Translations under genes and position numbers: made by a program | In this document: positions 37,386 to 46,935 of the stretch, one piece after another | Numbering within the stretch: the stretch's first letter is position 1 | How the letters are laid out: every line of letters begins with the position of its first letter | Assembly (NCBI RefSeq): GCF_000374305.1 | Contig: NZ_KB894103.1 | Location: forward strand, 93,833-157,832 | Source: Actinomadura flavalba DSM 45200 | GTDB lineage: Bacteria > Actinomycetota > Actinomycetes > Streptosporangiales > Streptosporangiaceae | Direction: 5' to 3' | Length of the DNA: 64,000 nt | The notes under the pieces: model-generated | Seen by the model: only the letters and a program-made list of their open reading frames with translations | Told to the model about the DNA's origin: nothing | The model's database searches: none

Positions 37386-38243
37386 TCAGCGCGGCAGGCG
37401 GCGCAGCATCGCGGCGAACTCCCCGTCGTTCGGGAGGTGCCCGGGGTTGAGCGGGGTGAGGCGCCGCTCGCCGTGGCTCCAGTAGACGCCGGGGGCGCAC
37501 GGGTCGTCGGCGGTGGCGTGCATCTCGGCGATGACCTCGGCGAACACGGGCAGGACGCCGCGGACCGACGTCGCGGTGATCGGGTACAGCAGCAGCGTGC
37601 TGTGACACGGGACGCCGACGAGCGCGCCGTGCTCGGTCGGCTCGGGGAGGAACCGGTCGACCTGGGACAGCAGCGCGGACACGTAGCGGCTGCCGGGCTT
37701 GGTGACGACGCGGACGTCCTGCCCGGGCAGCAGCGGCTGGTCGTGCACGGCGACGTCCGCGAGTTCGCGGTCGCGCGTGTTCGTCATGACGTACCCGAGC
37801 TTGCTGAGCCCGAGCAGGCCCGCGCGCGCCCGCGTGAGCGGCCCGCCGTACCGGGGGTGCTCGATCATGACCATCGCGTCGAAGTGGTCGCCCGCCGGGA
37901 CGACGACGAGCCCCTCCCGGTCGCGCGGATCGAGCTTGGGGACGATCCGCAGCCGCAGCAGCTCGCGCACGTCGCCGAACAGCTCCATCTCGCCGACGGC
38001 GAGGAACGCGCGGTGCCCGACCTCCTCCACCCACTCCGACACCAGCTCGGGCCACTGCATCCGCTCCTCGCGGGCGCAGCGCTCCAGGACGGTCCACGTG
38101 GACGCCCGCGCCTCGGACCGGCCGATCGGCAGGACGATCTCGGAGGTGCCGCCGTCGAACCACGCCGACGGTGACACGGCGGGCAGCAGCTCGCGGATCA
38201 GAGCGTGCACGTCCGCCGCGGCGTCCAACGGTTCCACGCTCAT
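37386..38243 (-). CDS. Hypothetical DUF1444-like protein
   Basis: A 285-residue soluble protein. Visible features are a long acidic N-terminus, the segment MELFGDVRELLRLRIVPKLDPRDREGLVVVPAGDHFDAMVMIEHPRYGGPL, KLGYVMTNTRDRELADVAVHDQPLLPGQDVRVVTKPGSRYVSALL and a Leu/Val-rich centre. This resembles DUF1444-type proteins, but I am not certain of the family. ATG 38243 follows GGGAGG by 6 nt. It converges on ung. No function can be proposed. Confidence 0.75.
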   Translation of the reverse strand: MSVEPLDAAADVHALIRELLPAVSPSAWFDGGTSEIVLPIGRSEARASTWTVLERCAREERMQWPELVSEWVEEVGHRAFLAVGEMELFGDVRELLRLRIVPKLDPRDREGLVVVPAGDHFDAMVMIEHPRYGGPLTRARAGLLGLSKLGYVMTNTRDRELADVAVHDQPLLPGQDVRVVTKPGSRYVSALLSQVDRFLPEPTEHGALVGVPCHSTLLLYPITATSVRGVLPVFAEVIAEMHATADDPCAPGVYWSHGERRLTPLNPGHLPNDGEFAAMLRRLPR

Positions 38244-38388
38244 CGCATCCTCCCCTTCCTTCCGAGCCGGGCCACGCTCCTACCCTCTCAAAGTTCACCC
38301 GCTCTGTGTGACCCATCCCCGGGTTGAGGCTCCACGCCCTCCGGCACACGCCCTCGGTACGCGCGCGGGCGCGCGATACTGTGGCGCC

Positions 38389-39165
38389 ATGTCGGAAATC
38401 GTTTACCCGCCGGTCATCAAGGCCGCCCTCGGCATGTTCAAGGCGCTGAACCTGAAGTTCCGCCTGGAGGGCACCGAGAACGTGCCGGCCACCGGCGGTG
38501 CGGTCCTGGTGAGCAACCACGTCAGCTATCTCGACTTCATCTTCGCCGGGCTCGCCGTGCATCCGGCGGGGCGGCTGACCCGCTTCATGGCGAAGAAGGA
38601 GGTCTTCGACCACCGCGTCTCGGGACCGCTGATGCGCGGCATGCACCACATCCCGGTCGACCGGGAGTCCGGGGCGTCGTCGTACAAGGCGGCGCTGACG
38701 GCGCTCAAGGGCGGCGAGATCATCGGCGTGTTCGCCGAGGCGACGATCAGCCGGTCCTTCACCGTGAAGGACATCAAGAGCGGCGCGGTGCGGATGGCGG
38801 TCGCGGCCGACGTGCCGCTGCTCCCGATCGCGATCTGGGGTCCGCAGCGGCTGTGGACGAAGGGCCGCAAGAAGCGGCTGTTCCAGCGGAACGTGCCGGT
38901 GACGATCCTCATCGGGGAACCGATGTACCCCAAGCGCGGCGACGACTACAACCAGGTCACCGAAGACCTGCGGGCTCGCATGTCCGAGCTGCTGGAGCGC
39001 GCGCAGCGCGAGTACCCCGACGTCCCGGCCAAGGGCGAGGGCTGGTGGCAGCCCGCCTACCTGGGCGGCACCGCCCCCACGCCGGAGGAGGCCGAGCGGC
39101 TGGACGCCGAGGAGGCCGACGCCCGCGCCGCCCGGCGTGCGCAGAAGGCCGCCGGACAGGACTAA
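38389..39165 (+). CDS. 1-acyl-sn-glycerol-3-phosphate acyltransferase-like (PlsC family)
   Basis: A 258-residue acyltransferase. The catalytic HX4D box is NHVSYLDF (His44, Asp49), followed by ARFMAKKEVF-like binding residues (RFMAKKEVFDHR), the second motif HHIPVDRESG, and FAEATISRSFTVKDIKSGA, where the usual PEGTRS is altered to AEATIS. It probably acylates lysophosphatidate or a related lysolipid at the inner membrane. The C-terminus is a charged tail of ~35 residues. A TACTGT box ends 6 nt before the ATG, so the transcript may be leaderless. Confidence 0.9.
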   Translation: MSEIVYPPVIKAALGMFKALNLKFRLEGTENVPATGGAVLVSNHVSYLDFIFAGLAVHPAGRLTRFMAKKEVFDHRVSGPLMRGMHHIPVDRESGASSYKAALTALKGGEIIGVFAEATISRSFTVKDIKSGAVRMAVAADVPLLPIAIWGPQRLWTKGRKKRLFQRNVPVTILIGEPMYPKRGDDYNQVTEDLRARMSELLERAQREYPDVPAKGEGWWQPAYLGGTAPTPEEAERLDAEEADARAARRAQKAAGQD

Positions 39166-39195
39166 ATCGGTGGACGGGGGCGGCGGCCCGGCCCG

Positions 39196-40356
<1,161 letters not shown>

Positions 40357-40560
40357 GGGCCGCTACGTAGGGGCACGTACTCAGGGGAAGTCAGTGTTTT
40401 CCCCGATGTGCGGGCCGTCCGCGGCGCGGGATGCTTCTCGTGTCGGTCACGGCAGGGCCTCCCGGTTCTCCTCTGCGGGGTGGACGAACCGTCAGGACCC
40501 TGCCGGGCCGGCGCACAACGGACCGGGGCTGTGCTGCATCGGGGGATGCGCAGCTCCGGT

Positions 40561-41331
40561 TCATCTTTTCCCGGCGGGCGTGAACAGGCGCCGGTAGACG
40601 GCGCGCAGCCCGGCCATGTCCTCGACGGGCTCGGCGAACGCGATGCGCAGGTCGGCGGTGCGGGGCTCGCCGCCGGGGATGGCGCAGCGGACCCACATGC
40701 CGTGCCGGTCCAGGCCGAGCGGGCGGATGTCGGGGTCCTTGCCGGCCAGGCGCGGCAGCAGCGCCCGCAGCTCGTCGCGGTGGCAGCCGTCCAGGTGGGC
40801 GAGGACGCCGGCCTCGATGGCGACGAACGGGTCGGGCGACGCGGCGGCGTAGTCCTCGGGTTCGAGGGTGTCGCCGCCCCAGGCGTCGTCGATCTCGATC
40901 TGCGCGATGTCGAGGCTGAGCAGCGTCCAGGCGCCGTCCTCGTGGCCGGGGCGGCCGAGGTCGAGCAGTTCGGGACGCGGGTGCAGCCGGGACAGCCGGA
41001 TGGCGGCGGCGCGCCGCTCGTCCTCGGGGACCTGGGAGATCCAGCCGTGCAGCCAGGCGCGGCCGCGGACGCGGTCGGGGAAGGCGACGGGCGCGACGTC
41101 GGAGATGCGCAGCGTGGCGGGCAGGTCCTCGTTGCCGACGAGGGCGGCGACGACGGGGGACGCGGTGGGCATGAGCAGCAGCGGGACGCCGTCGTCGCCG
41201 GTGATGTGGGCGGGGACGGGCGCGTAGGGCACGCCGGGGGTGACGAGCACGCCGTCGGCGACGCCGTAGGCGAGGGTGCGGGCGCGTTCGGCCGGGGTGG
41301 GGCGGTTCGCCGCCTGCTCGGTGTCGGCCAC
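40561..41331 (-). CDS. DUF2470 / pyridoxamine-oxidase-fold protein under iron control
   Basis: A 256-residue protein of the split-barrel flavin/heme-binding type seen in heme-utilisation proteins. VLVTPGVPYAPVPAHITGDDGVPLLLMPTASPVVAALVGNEDLPATLRISD forms the barrel, and a C-terminal DUF2470-like domain (VAIEAGVLAHLDGCHRDELRALLPRLAG, then DRHGMWVRC) follows. Such proteins are linked to heme degradation or iron release in actinobacteria. The GTG at 41331 has GAGGAG 7 nt upstream. The strong iron box directly upstream supports iron-dependent repression by a DtxR/IdeR/DmdR protein. Confidence 0.85.
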   Translation of the reverse strand: MADTEQAANRPTPAERARTLAYGVADGVLVTPGVPYAPVPAHITGDDGVPLLLMPTASPVVAALVGNEDLPATLRISDVAPVAFPDRVRGRAWLHGWISQVPEDERRAAAIRLSRLHPRPELLDLGRPGHEDGAWTLLSLDIAQIEIDDAWGGDTLEPEDYAAASPDPFVAIEAGVLAHLDGCHRDELRALLPRLAGKDPDIRPLGLDRHGMWVRCAIPGGEPRTADLRIAFAEPVEDMAGLRAVYRRLFTPAGKR

Positions 41332-41352
41332 CAGGATCTCCTCGGGTTCGTT

Positions 41353-41371
41353 ATAGGTTAGGCTTGCCTAA
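41353..41371. promoter_or_regulatory. Iron box (DtxR/IdeR/DmdR site)
   Basis: The 19 bp from 41353 read ATAGGTTAGGCTTGCCTAA, matching the IdeR/DmdR consensus TTAGGTTAGGCTAACCTAA at about 16 positions, with a perfect TTAGGC/GCCTAA dyad. It lies 22 bp upstream of the DUF2470 start and 32 bp upstream of rpsD. A weaker, partly overlapping copy (AAGGTTTACCTAACC) follows at 41374-41388. Confidence 0.88.
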
Positions 41372-41402
41372 CTAAGGTTTACCTAACCACTTGAGGAGGG
41401 TC

Positions 41403-42008
41403 ATGAACAACCCCCGGCCCAAGGTGCGGCTGTCCCGGGCGCTCGGCATCCCGCTGACGCCCAAGAGCGTGAAGTACTTCGAGGCGCGCCCCTACCCGCC
41501 CGGCGTGCACGGCCGCGCCCGCAAGACCGAGTCGGACTACAAGGTGCGGCTGCGCGAGAAGCAGCGCCTGCGCGCGCAGTACAACATCCGCGAGGTGCAG
41601 CTCCGCAACGCGTTCGACAAGGCCGCCAAGGTCGAGGGGAAGACCGGCGAGGCGCTGATCATCGACCTGGAGCGCCGGCTGGACGCGCTCGTCCTGCGCG
41701 CCGGCTTCGCCCGGACGATCTACCAGGCGCGCCAGTTCGTCGTGCACCGGCACGTCCTGGTCAACGGCCGCCGGGTGGACCGTCCGTCGTACCGGCTCCG
41801 CGAGGGCGACGTCATCACGATCGCCGAGCGCAGCCGGAGCATGGTGCCGTTCCAGGTCGCCGCGACGGGGACGCACGCCGAGAACGTCCCGGGCTACCTG
41901 GAGTCGCGTCCCGAGGCGTTCGTCGCCCGCCTCGTCCGCCTTCCCGAGCGCAAGGAGATCCCCGTGATCTGCGACGAGCAGCTCGTCGTGGAGTACTACT
42001 CGCGGTGA
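41403..42008 (+). CDS. rpsD: 30S ribosomal protein S4 (cysteine-free form)
   Basis: A 201-residue S4 protein. It starts NNPRPKVRLSRALGIPLTPKSVKYFEARPYPPGVHG, lacks the zinc-binding N-terminal cysteines, has the S4 RNA-binding domain (RLDALVLRAGFARTIYQARQFVVHRHVLVNG) and ends EIPVICDEQLVVEYYSR. This matches the stand-alone S4 of streptomycetes and relatives. S4 nucleates 30S assembly. ATG 41403 is preceded by GAGGAGG. It is not in a ribosomal operon here; its promoter overlaps the iron boxes, so its transcription may be affected by iron status. Confidence 0.95.
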   Translation: MNNPRPKVRLSRALGIPLTPKSVKYFEARPYPPGVHGRARKTESDYKVRLREKQRLRAQYNIREVQLRNAFDKAAKVEGKTGEALIIDLERRLDALVLRAGFARTIYQARQFVVHRHVLVNGRRVDRPSYRLREGDVITIAERSRSMVPFQVAATGTHAENVPGYLESRPEAFVARLVRLPERKEIPVICDEQLVVEYYSR

Positions 42009-42057
42009 CCCGGTTCCGGGGGTCTGGACAGGGGTGCGCCTCCATCGGTTAGCATCA

Positions 42058-42080
42058 ACCTAGCGATTGCTTGGCTAGGT
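42058..42080. promoter_or_regulatory. Perfect inverted repeat upstream of the TauD-type dioxygenase
   Basis: ACCTAGC (42058-42064) faces GCTAGGT (42074-42080) around GATTGCTTG. The dyad lies 20 bp before the dioxygenase ATG, in a relatively A/T-rich patch. Its length and symmetry resemble MarR-family operators, and a MarR gene lies immediately downstream of the dioxygenase. Confidence 0.55.
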
Positions 42081-42100
42081 CACCGATGGAGGCCACCGCA

Positions 42101-42988
42101 ATGATCGAATTCCACCCCATGACGCGGAACATCGGCGCGGAGGTCACCGGCGTCGAGCTGCGCGAACCGCTCGACGCCGAACAGATCCAGCGGATTCGCG
42201 ACGGGCTCCTGGAGCACCTGGTGCTGTTCTTCCGCGACCAGGAGATCACCGACGAGCAGCACGTCGTCTTCGCCAAGCAGTTCGGCACCGCGAACCTGCC
42301 GCCCATGGACACCTCGGGCAGCCCCGTCCACGTCCTGGACCAGACCGACCCCAAGGGCGAGGGCGGCGACCAGTGGCACAGCGACAACACGTTCATGACG
42401 CGCCCGCCCATGGGCTCGCTGCTGCGCGCCGTCCTCCTGCCGGGCGTCGGCGGCGACACCCTGTGGGCCAACATGTACCTGGCCTACGACTCGCTCGCGC
42501 CCTGGCTCCAGCGGCTCGCCGACGAGCTGTACGCCGAGCACGACCTGACGATGTCGGTCACCAAGGCCATCGACAAGGGCCACCGGATCGACCTGCGGGA
42601 ACTCCAGGAGAAGAACCCGCCCGTCGTGCACCCGGTCGTCCGGGTCCATCCCGAGACGGGACGCAAGGCGCTGTACGTGAACCGCTCGTCGGTCACCCGG
42701 CTCATCGGCCTGTCCCGCCGCGAGAACGAGGCGCTGCTGCCGCTGCTGTTCGACGCCGTCCGCGACCCGCAGTTCCAGGTCCGCCTCAAGTGGCGCGTCG
42801 GCACCCTCGCGTTCTGGGACAATCGGCCCACGCAGCACTATGCCGTGGCGGACTACACCCAGCGCCGCAAGATGCACCGTGTCACCGTCAACTGCCCCGA
42901 CGCCGTCGACGACGGCGTCCCCAAGGGCGTCGACGGCGTCACCGGCCACGACGCCCCGGCCGAGGCCGCCGCCGCCCGCTACCTGTGA
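42101..42988 (+). CDS. TauD/TfdA-family Fe(II)/2-oxoglutarate dioxygenase
   Basis: A 295-residue enzyme with the metal-binding HXD at His93/Asp95 (WHSDNTF), the distal His246 in NRPTQHYAVADY, and a nearby Arg in the last helix that binds 2-oxoglutarate. The N-terminus IGAEVTGVELREPLDAEQI is typical of taurine/2,4-D dioxygenases. It would hydroxylate a sulfonate, sulfate ester or similar compound; the substrate is not defined. ATG 42101 follows GGAGG by 8 nt. A palindrome and a neighbouring MarR gene suggest regulation by that protein. No taurine transporter is adjacent. Confidence 0.92.
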   Translation: MIEFHPMTRNIGAEVTGVELREPLDAEQIQRIRDGLLEHLVLFFRDQEITDEQHVVFAKQFGTANLPPMDTSGSPVHVLDQTDPKGEGGDQWHSDNTFMTRPPMGSLLRAVLLPGVGGDTLWANMYLAYDSLAPWLQRLADELYAEHDLTMSVTKAIDKGHRIDLRELQEKNPPVVHPVVRVHPETGRKALYVNRSSVTRLIGLSRRENEALLPLLFDAVRDPQFQVRLKWRVGTLAFWDNRPTQHYAVADYTQRRKMHRVTVNCPDAVDDGVPKGVDGVTGHDAPAEAAAARYL

Positions 42989-42992
42989 CGCG

Positions 42993-43460
42993 CTAGGGCA
43001 ACGCGCCGAGGTCGGCGCGGGCGGCGGCGCGCAGGGTCGTCAGCGACGCGACGAGCGCGGCGCGCTCTTCAGCGGTGAGCGGACCGGCGAAATGACGGGT
43101 CAGGGTCTCCTCGTGGACGACCAGCGCCTCGTCCAGCTTGGCCTGCCCGGCCTCGGTCAGCTCGACGTGCTGACGGCGGCGGTCGGACGGCGGCCGGACC
43201 CGGCGGACCAGGCCCCCCGCCTCCATCCGGTCGATGAGCCGCGTCATGCCGCCGCTCGTCAGGATCAGCTCGTCCGCCAGATCGCCCATCGACGGGCACC
43301 GCTCGCCGCGCGGCGACAGCCGCAGCAGCACCTCGAACGCCGCGTGCCGCAGCCCGCAGCGCCGCTCCAGCTCCCGCGCGGCCAGCCGCTCCAGCAGCGC
43401 CGCCGCGCCCAGCAGCGCGCCGAACTCGCGCACGACGTCACCCGCGCCCTCGTGCCCCAC
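42993..43460 (-). CDS. MarR-family transcriptional regulator
   Basis: A 155-residue winged-helix regulator. The DNA-binding core is CPSMGDLADELILTSGGMTRLIDRMEAGGLVRR, followed by the wing PPSDRRRQHVELTEAGQAKLDEAL. It converges on the TauD-type gene with a 4-bp gap, and the palindrome in front of that gene is a plausible target. The ligand is unknown. The GTG start at 43460 is preceded by a purine-rich GGAGGGG. Confidence 0.9.
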   Translation of the reverse strand: MGHEGAGDVVREFGALLGAAALLERLAARELERRCGLRHAAFEVLLRLSPRGERCPSMGDLADELILTSGGMTRLIDRMEAGGLVRRVRPPSDRRRQHVELTEAGQAKLDEALVVHEETLTRHFAGPLTAEERAALVASLTTLRAAARADLGALP

Positions 43461-43494
43461 GGCCGACCACCCCTCCCCTGCGACCGGCGGGGGC

Positions 43495-44442
43495 TCAGTC
43501 CTTCGGCTTCTCGCCTACCGTCGCGGACGGGGACGGGTTCGGGATCGCGGGCAGTCCCCCGCCGCCCGTCTGCGTCTGGTCATTCTGGCCGGACGCGTAC
43601 TGGCGCGTCACCTTCCACGAGCCGTCGATCTTGGCGAGGGCGAGCCGGATGAGGTTGGCGGGCACCTCCGTCGTGCCCGTCTTGCCGTCGCCGCCCTGGA
43701 TGTCCACCTGGACGACCGCCGTCGCGAACCGCTCGTTGACGTCGCCCACGAACGCCTGCACGGCCTTGGACGAGATCGCCGCCTGCGACTTGTCCTGGTC
43801 GAACAGCTTCACCAGGTTCGGCACGGTCGTCTGCCGGTACTGCTCCAGCAGGTCGCCCGCCATCAGCGCCTCGGCCTTGGCGATCTGCGCGCGGTAGGTG
43901 CCCGCGCTGTAGTTCACCGCGACGTTCCCGTACGCCAGCGCGACCTTCTCCACCTCGCCGCGCGCGTCCCGCTCGGACGCGGCCGAACTCGCCCGCTGCC
44001 ACTGCCACAGCGCCAGCGACGCCAGCAGCGCCACCACGACGACGATCGCGACGGCGGCGGGGACGGCGAGGCCGAACACCGTCCGGGACGGCGGCTCGGG
44101 CTCGGGCCTGCTCCTGGGCTTGGGGCGCGGTTTCGGCGCGGCGGCGACGGGCTCGGGCTCCGCGTCGTCCTCGTCCTCGACGACCTCGGCGGGCTTGGCG
44201 GCCTTGGCCTTGGCCTTGGCGGCGGGCTTGGCGGGCGCGGCCTCCTCGGCGTCCAGCGCGTCCAGGACCTCTTCCAGGTCATCGTCGTCGTCCTCGATGA
44301 CCTCGATGACCCGCACCCGCCGCTTGCGCTTGGCGGGCGCGGCCTTCGGGGCGGCCTCCGCCGTCTCGGCGTCCTGCTCGGCCGCGACCTCCTCCGCCGG
44401 GGTGTCGTCCCCGGCGGCGTCCCGCGTGGTCTTGGCTGTCAC
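43495..44442 (-). CDS. Mce-associated membrane protein
   Basis: A 315-residue protein with a long charged N-terminal region (acidic DDDDD followed by Lys/Ala/Pro repeats, about 115 residues), a single transmembrane helix (AVAIVVVVALLASLALW), and a C-terminal domain typical of Mce-associated (Mas) proteins, related to NTF2/SnoaL-like folds: VALAYGNVAVNYSAGTYRAQIAKAEALMAGDLLEQYRQT. Mas proteins are thought to stabilise Mce complexes. It is the last gene of the mce operon, 25 nt after mceF. Confidence 0.9.
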   Translation of the reverse strand: MTAKTTRDAAGDDTPAEEVAAEQDAETAEAAPKAAPAKRKRRVRVIEVIEDDDDDLEEVLDALDAEEAAPAKPAAKAKAKAAKPAEVVEDEDDAEPEPVAAAPKPRPKPRSRPEPEPPSRTVFGLAVPAAVAIVVVVALLASLALWQWQRASSAASERDARGEVEKVALAYGNVAVNYSAGTYRAQIAKAEALMAGDLLEQYRQTTVPNLVKLFDQDKSQAAISSKAVQAFVGDVNERFATAVVQVDIQGGDGKTGTTEVPANLIRLALAKIDGSWKVTRQYASGQNDQTQTGGGGLPAIPNPSPSATVGEKPKD

Positions 44443-44467
44443 TGTCGCACTCCTCGGGGTGGGTAGG

Positions 44468-45787
44468 TCAGTCCTTCGTCCCGCGCCGCCGGCGCCGGGA
44501 CGGACGCGCGCGCCGCGCGAACGCGGGCACCGAACCCGTGACGATCCGGTACAGCACCGCGAGGGCGAGCACCGGGGGAACGAACATTAGCCAACGGGGC
44601 GGACCCGTAGAAGTCCCCTCGGACTCATTGTTGGCGGCCGGTTTCGCGTTGAGCTGCGCGTCCCGCCCGATCGACGGGTCGTGCGTCGGGATCGTCGCGC
44701 CGGGGTCCTTGGCCCGGTACGGCTTCTGCGGGCCGACGGCCGGGTCGCGCCCGCCCGGGCAGGTGAGCTTCTTGTTCACCCCCGGCTGGGCCAGCGGGTA
44801 CTTGTACTCCAGCGCCGCCGTCCGCGTCAGCGTGATCTGGAAGACGACGTTCAGCACCGGCTTGCCGCCCTCCTCACCGATGACGTCGCGCAGGACGGTG
44901 TTCAGCTCCGGCGCGGCGCGCAGCACCCGGCGCAGGTCGGTCAGGTAGTCGGGGTTGCGGGCGCCGAGCCTGACGTCGCCGAGCGACGCGATCGTGCACT
45001 CGAAGTCGGGCCCGGTCTTGTCGAACAGCGTGTTGACGGTCCGCAGGAGGCCCGGCCCCCGGTCGCGGAGTTCGGCCAGCTCCCCGCGCACCTGCGCGAG
45101 CGCGGCGGTCAGCGCGGCGACGTTGTCGATGCCCGCGCCGAGGCTGCCCCGGTTCTCGTTGAGGACGCCGGTGATGCGGCCGAAGTCCTTGGTGAGGCCG
45201 TCGAGCAGCTCGCTGTTCTCCGCGAGGGTGGCGGTGAGCTGGTCGCCGCCGTCGATGATCTGCCGCAGCGAGCCCTCGCGCCCGCTCCAGCCCTCGGCCA
45301 GCTCGTGCACGAGCACCTTGGCGTCGTCGGGGTCGATCGCCTTGAGCGACTGGACGACGGCGCCGAACAGGTCGCCGTACTTGGGCGGCACCGTCGTCCG
45401 CTCGACGGGGATGCGCTCGCCGGGCCGCATCGGCGCCGCGCTCGCCTGGCCCGGCGCGGGGGTCAGCTCCACGACGGGCTCGCCGACGGCCGACTTGCGG
45501 GCCGCCGCCGCGTGCACGCCGCGCGGCACCTCGACGTCCTTGTCGATGTCGAGTTTCACGACCACCTTGTCGCCCGCCAGCCGCACCGAGTCGATCTTGC
45601 CGATGCGCAGCCCGAGGTAGTCGACCTCGAAGCCCGGGTGCAGACCCGGCGAGGACGCGAACTCGACGCTGATGTTGTACGGGCGGGTGAAGAGGTCGAA
45701 GCGGATGACGTTCGTCAGCGCCCACGCGACCATGAGCGCGGCCAGGGCGCCGAACACCACGAGGTTGATCGTCACGCGTTTGGTCAT
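44468..45787 (-). CDS. mceF: Mce-family protein MceF
   Basis: A 439-residue Mce protein. One N-terminal membrane helix (LVVFGALAALMVAWALTN) precedes the MlaD/Mce beta domain (FEVDYLGLRIGKIDSVRLAGDKVVVKLDIDK), a helical domain of ~200 residues, and a Pro-rich region. A second hydrophobic helix and a basic tail (RRARPSRRRRRGTKD) end the chain. Mce proteins form hexameric periplasmic tubes that pass lipids or sterols to YrbE permeases. The start overlaps the mceE stop (ATGA). Confidence 0.92.
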   Translation of the reverse strand: MTKRVTINLVVFGALAALMVAWALTNVIRFDLFTRPYNISVEFASSPGLHPGFEVDYLGLRIGKIDSVRLAGDKVVVKLDIDKDVEVPRGVHAAAARKSAVGEPVVELTPAPGQASAAPMRPGERIPVERTTVPPKYGDLFGAVVQSLKAIDPDDAKVLVHELAEGWSGREGSLRQIIDGGDQLTATLAENSELLDGLTKDFGRITGVLNENRGSLGAGIDNVAALTAALAQVRGELAELRDRGPGLLRTVNTLFDKTGPDFECTIASLGDVRLGARNPDYLTDLRRVLRAAPELNTVLRDVIGEEGGKPVLNVVFQITLTRTAALEYKYPLAQPGVNKKLTCPGGRDPAVGPQKPYRAKDPGATIPTHDPSIGRDAQLNAKPAANNESEGTSTGPPRWLMFVPPVLALAVLYRIVTGSVPAFARRARPSRRRRRGTKD

Positions 45788-46935
45788 CTGGCCTGCTCCA
45801 GCATGCGCGCCAGGTCGGGGAAGGCCCGGCGGATCTCCTCGGGCAGCCGCACGCCGCCGCCCGGAGGCGGTGCGGGCGGCTCGTCCTTCTTCTCCTCGGT
45901 GGGCTTCTCCGTGCTCTTCTTCGGCTTCGCGGGGTTCTGAGCGGACTTCGGATCACGGCCGGGAACGTTCTGTCCGGGGATGAGCGGACTTCCGTCCGGC
46001 CAGGTGAGGCGAAGGATGGGATACAGCAGGATCTGCCCGTCCCAGGTCGCCTTGGGCAGCTTGTCGCTGAAGGTGACGAGCCCCTCGACGAGCCCGGTGA
46101 GCCGCCGCCGGTTGCTCCCGAGCTGCGCCAGCACGGGGTCCAGGTCGCTGAGCAGCGTGCGGAACCGCACGACCCGTCCCTCCAGCACCTTGTCGTTCAG
46201 CTCCCGCGACATCTTCGTCAGCTCCTCGACCGCGTCGAGGATCTTGGTCTTGTTCTGCCGGAGCAGCCGCGTCGCCCGCTCCAGCTCGCCCGGCGCGCGG
46301 CTCAGCTCGCCCGAGCCGTTCGCCAGCGACCGGCCCAGCCTGGCGAAGTCGTCCACGGCCTGCCCGAGCTTGCGGCGCTCGTCGGCGAAGAGGCGCAGCA
46401 GGTCGGCCGACTTGGCGATCGTGGAGTTCAGCCGCTCCCCGTTGCCGTCCAGCGCCGCCGCGCCCGCGTTGACGACGGTCGCGACGTCGTCGCCCGCCAG
46501 CGCCTGGAGCAGCGGCCCCGCCTGCCCGACGACCTGCTCGAACGCCGGCTGCACGCTCGTGTCGGTGATCGCCGCGTTGTCCGCCAGGAACGGCCCGGTG
46601 TCCAGCCGCCCGCCCGGCGGCAGCACCAGGTCCACGTAGTTCTCGCCCAGCAGCGACGTCACCTTGATCTCGGCGCGGGTGCCGCGCGGCAGCCGGACGT
46701 CGTCCTGGATCGACAGCGTCGCCTTCGCCTTGTACCCGGGCGCCAGCTCGATCTTGGCGACGCTGCCGACGTTGACGTCCGACATCTTCACCGCGTGCCC
46801 GGCGACGAGGCCCTGCGCGTCGTCGAACGTCGCGGTGAGCGTCAGGTCGCCCTTGGGGGCGCCCGCCGTCCGCAGCGAGCAGCCCGGCACGGCCAGCACG
46901 GCGGTGAGCGCCAGGATCAGGAGCCGTCGTCTCAC
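45784..46935 (-). CDS. mceE: Mce-family lipoprotein MceE
   Basis: A 383-residue Mce protein with a lipoprotein signal (LTAVLAVPGCS, lipobox Cys19). This is the usual LprK-like fifth subunit. The MlaD-type domain (GHAVKMSDVNVGSVAKIELAPGYKAKATLSI, then LGENYVDLVLPPGG) precedes a long helical region and a Lys/Pro-rich tail. It would sit outside the membrane as part of the lipid-transport hexamer. The GTG at 46935 overlaps the mceD stop and its stop overlaps mceF. Confidence 0.92.
   Translation of the reverse strand: MRRRLLILALTAVLAVPGCSLRTAGAPKGDLTLTATFDDAQGLVAGHAVKMSDVNVGSVAKIELAPGYKAKATLSIQDDVRLPRGTRAEIKVTSLLGENYVDLVLPPGGRLDTGPFLADNAAITDTSVQPAFEQVVGQAGPLLQALAGDDVATVVNAGAAALDGNGERLNSTIAKSADLLRLFADERRKLGQAVDDFARLGRSLANGSGELSRAPGELERATRLLRQNKTKILDAVEELTKMSRELNDKVLEGRVVRFRTLLSDLDPVLAQLGSNRRRLTGLVEGLVTFSDKLPKATWDGQILLYPILRLTWPDGSPLIPGQNVPGRDPKSAQNPAKPKKSTEKPTEEKKDEPPAPPPGGGVRLPEEIRRAFPDLARMLEQAR

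Noticed and set aside
42007..42024. Terminator after rpsD (GACCC/GGGTC)
   Set aside because: Stem is short with an irregular centre and no T-run; not strong enough to list.
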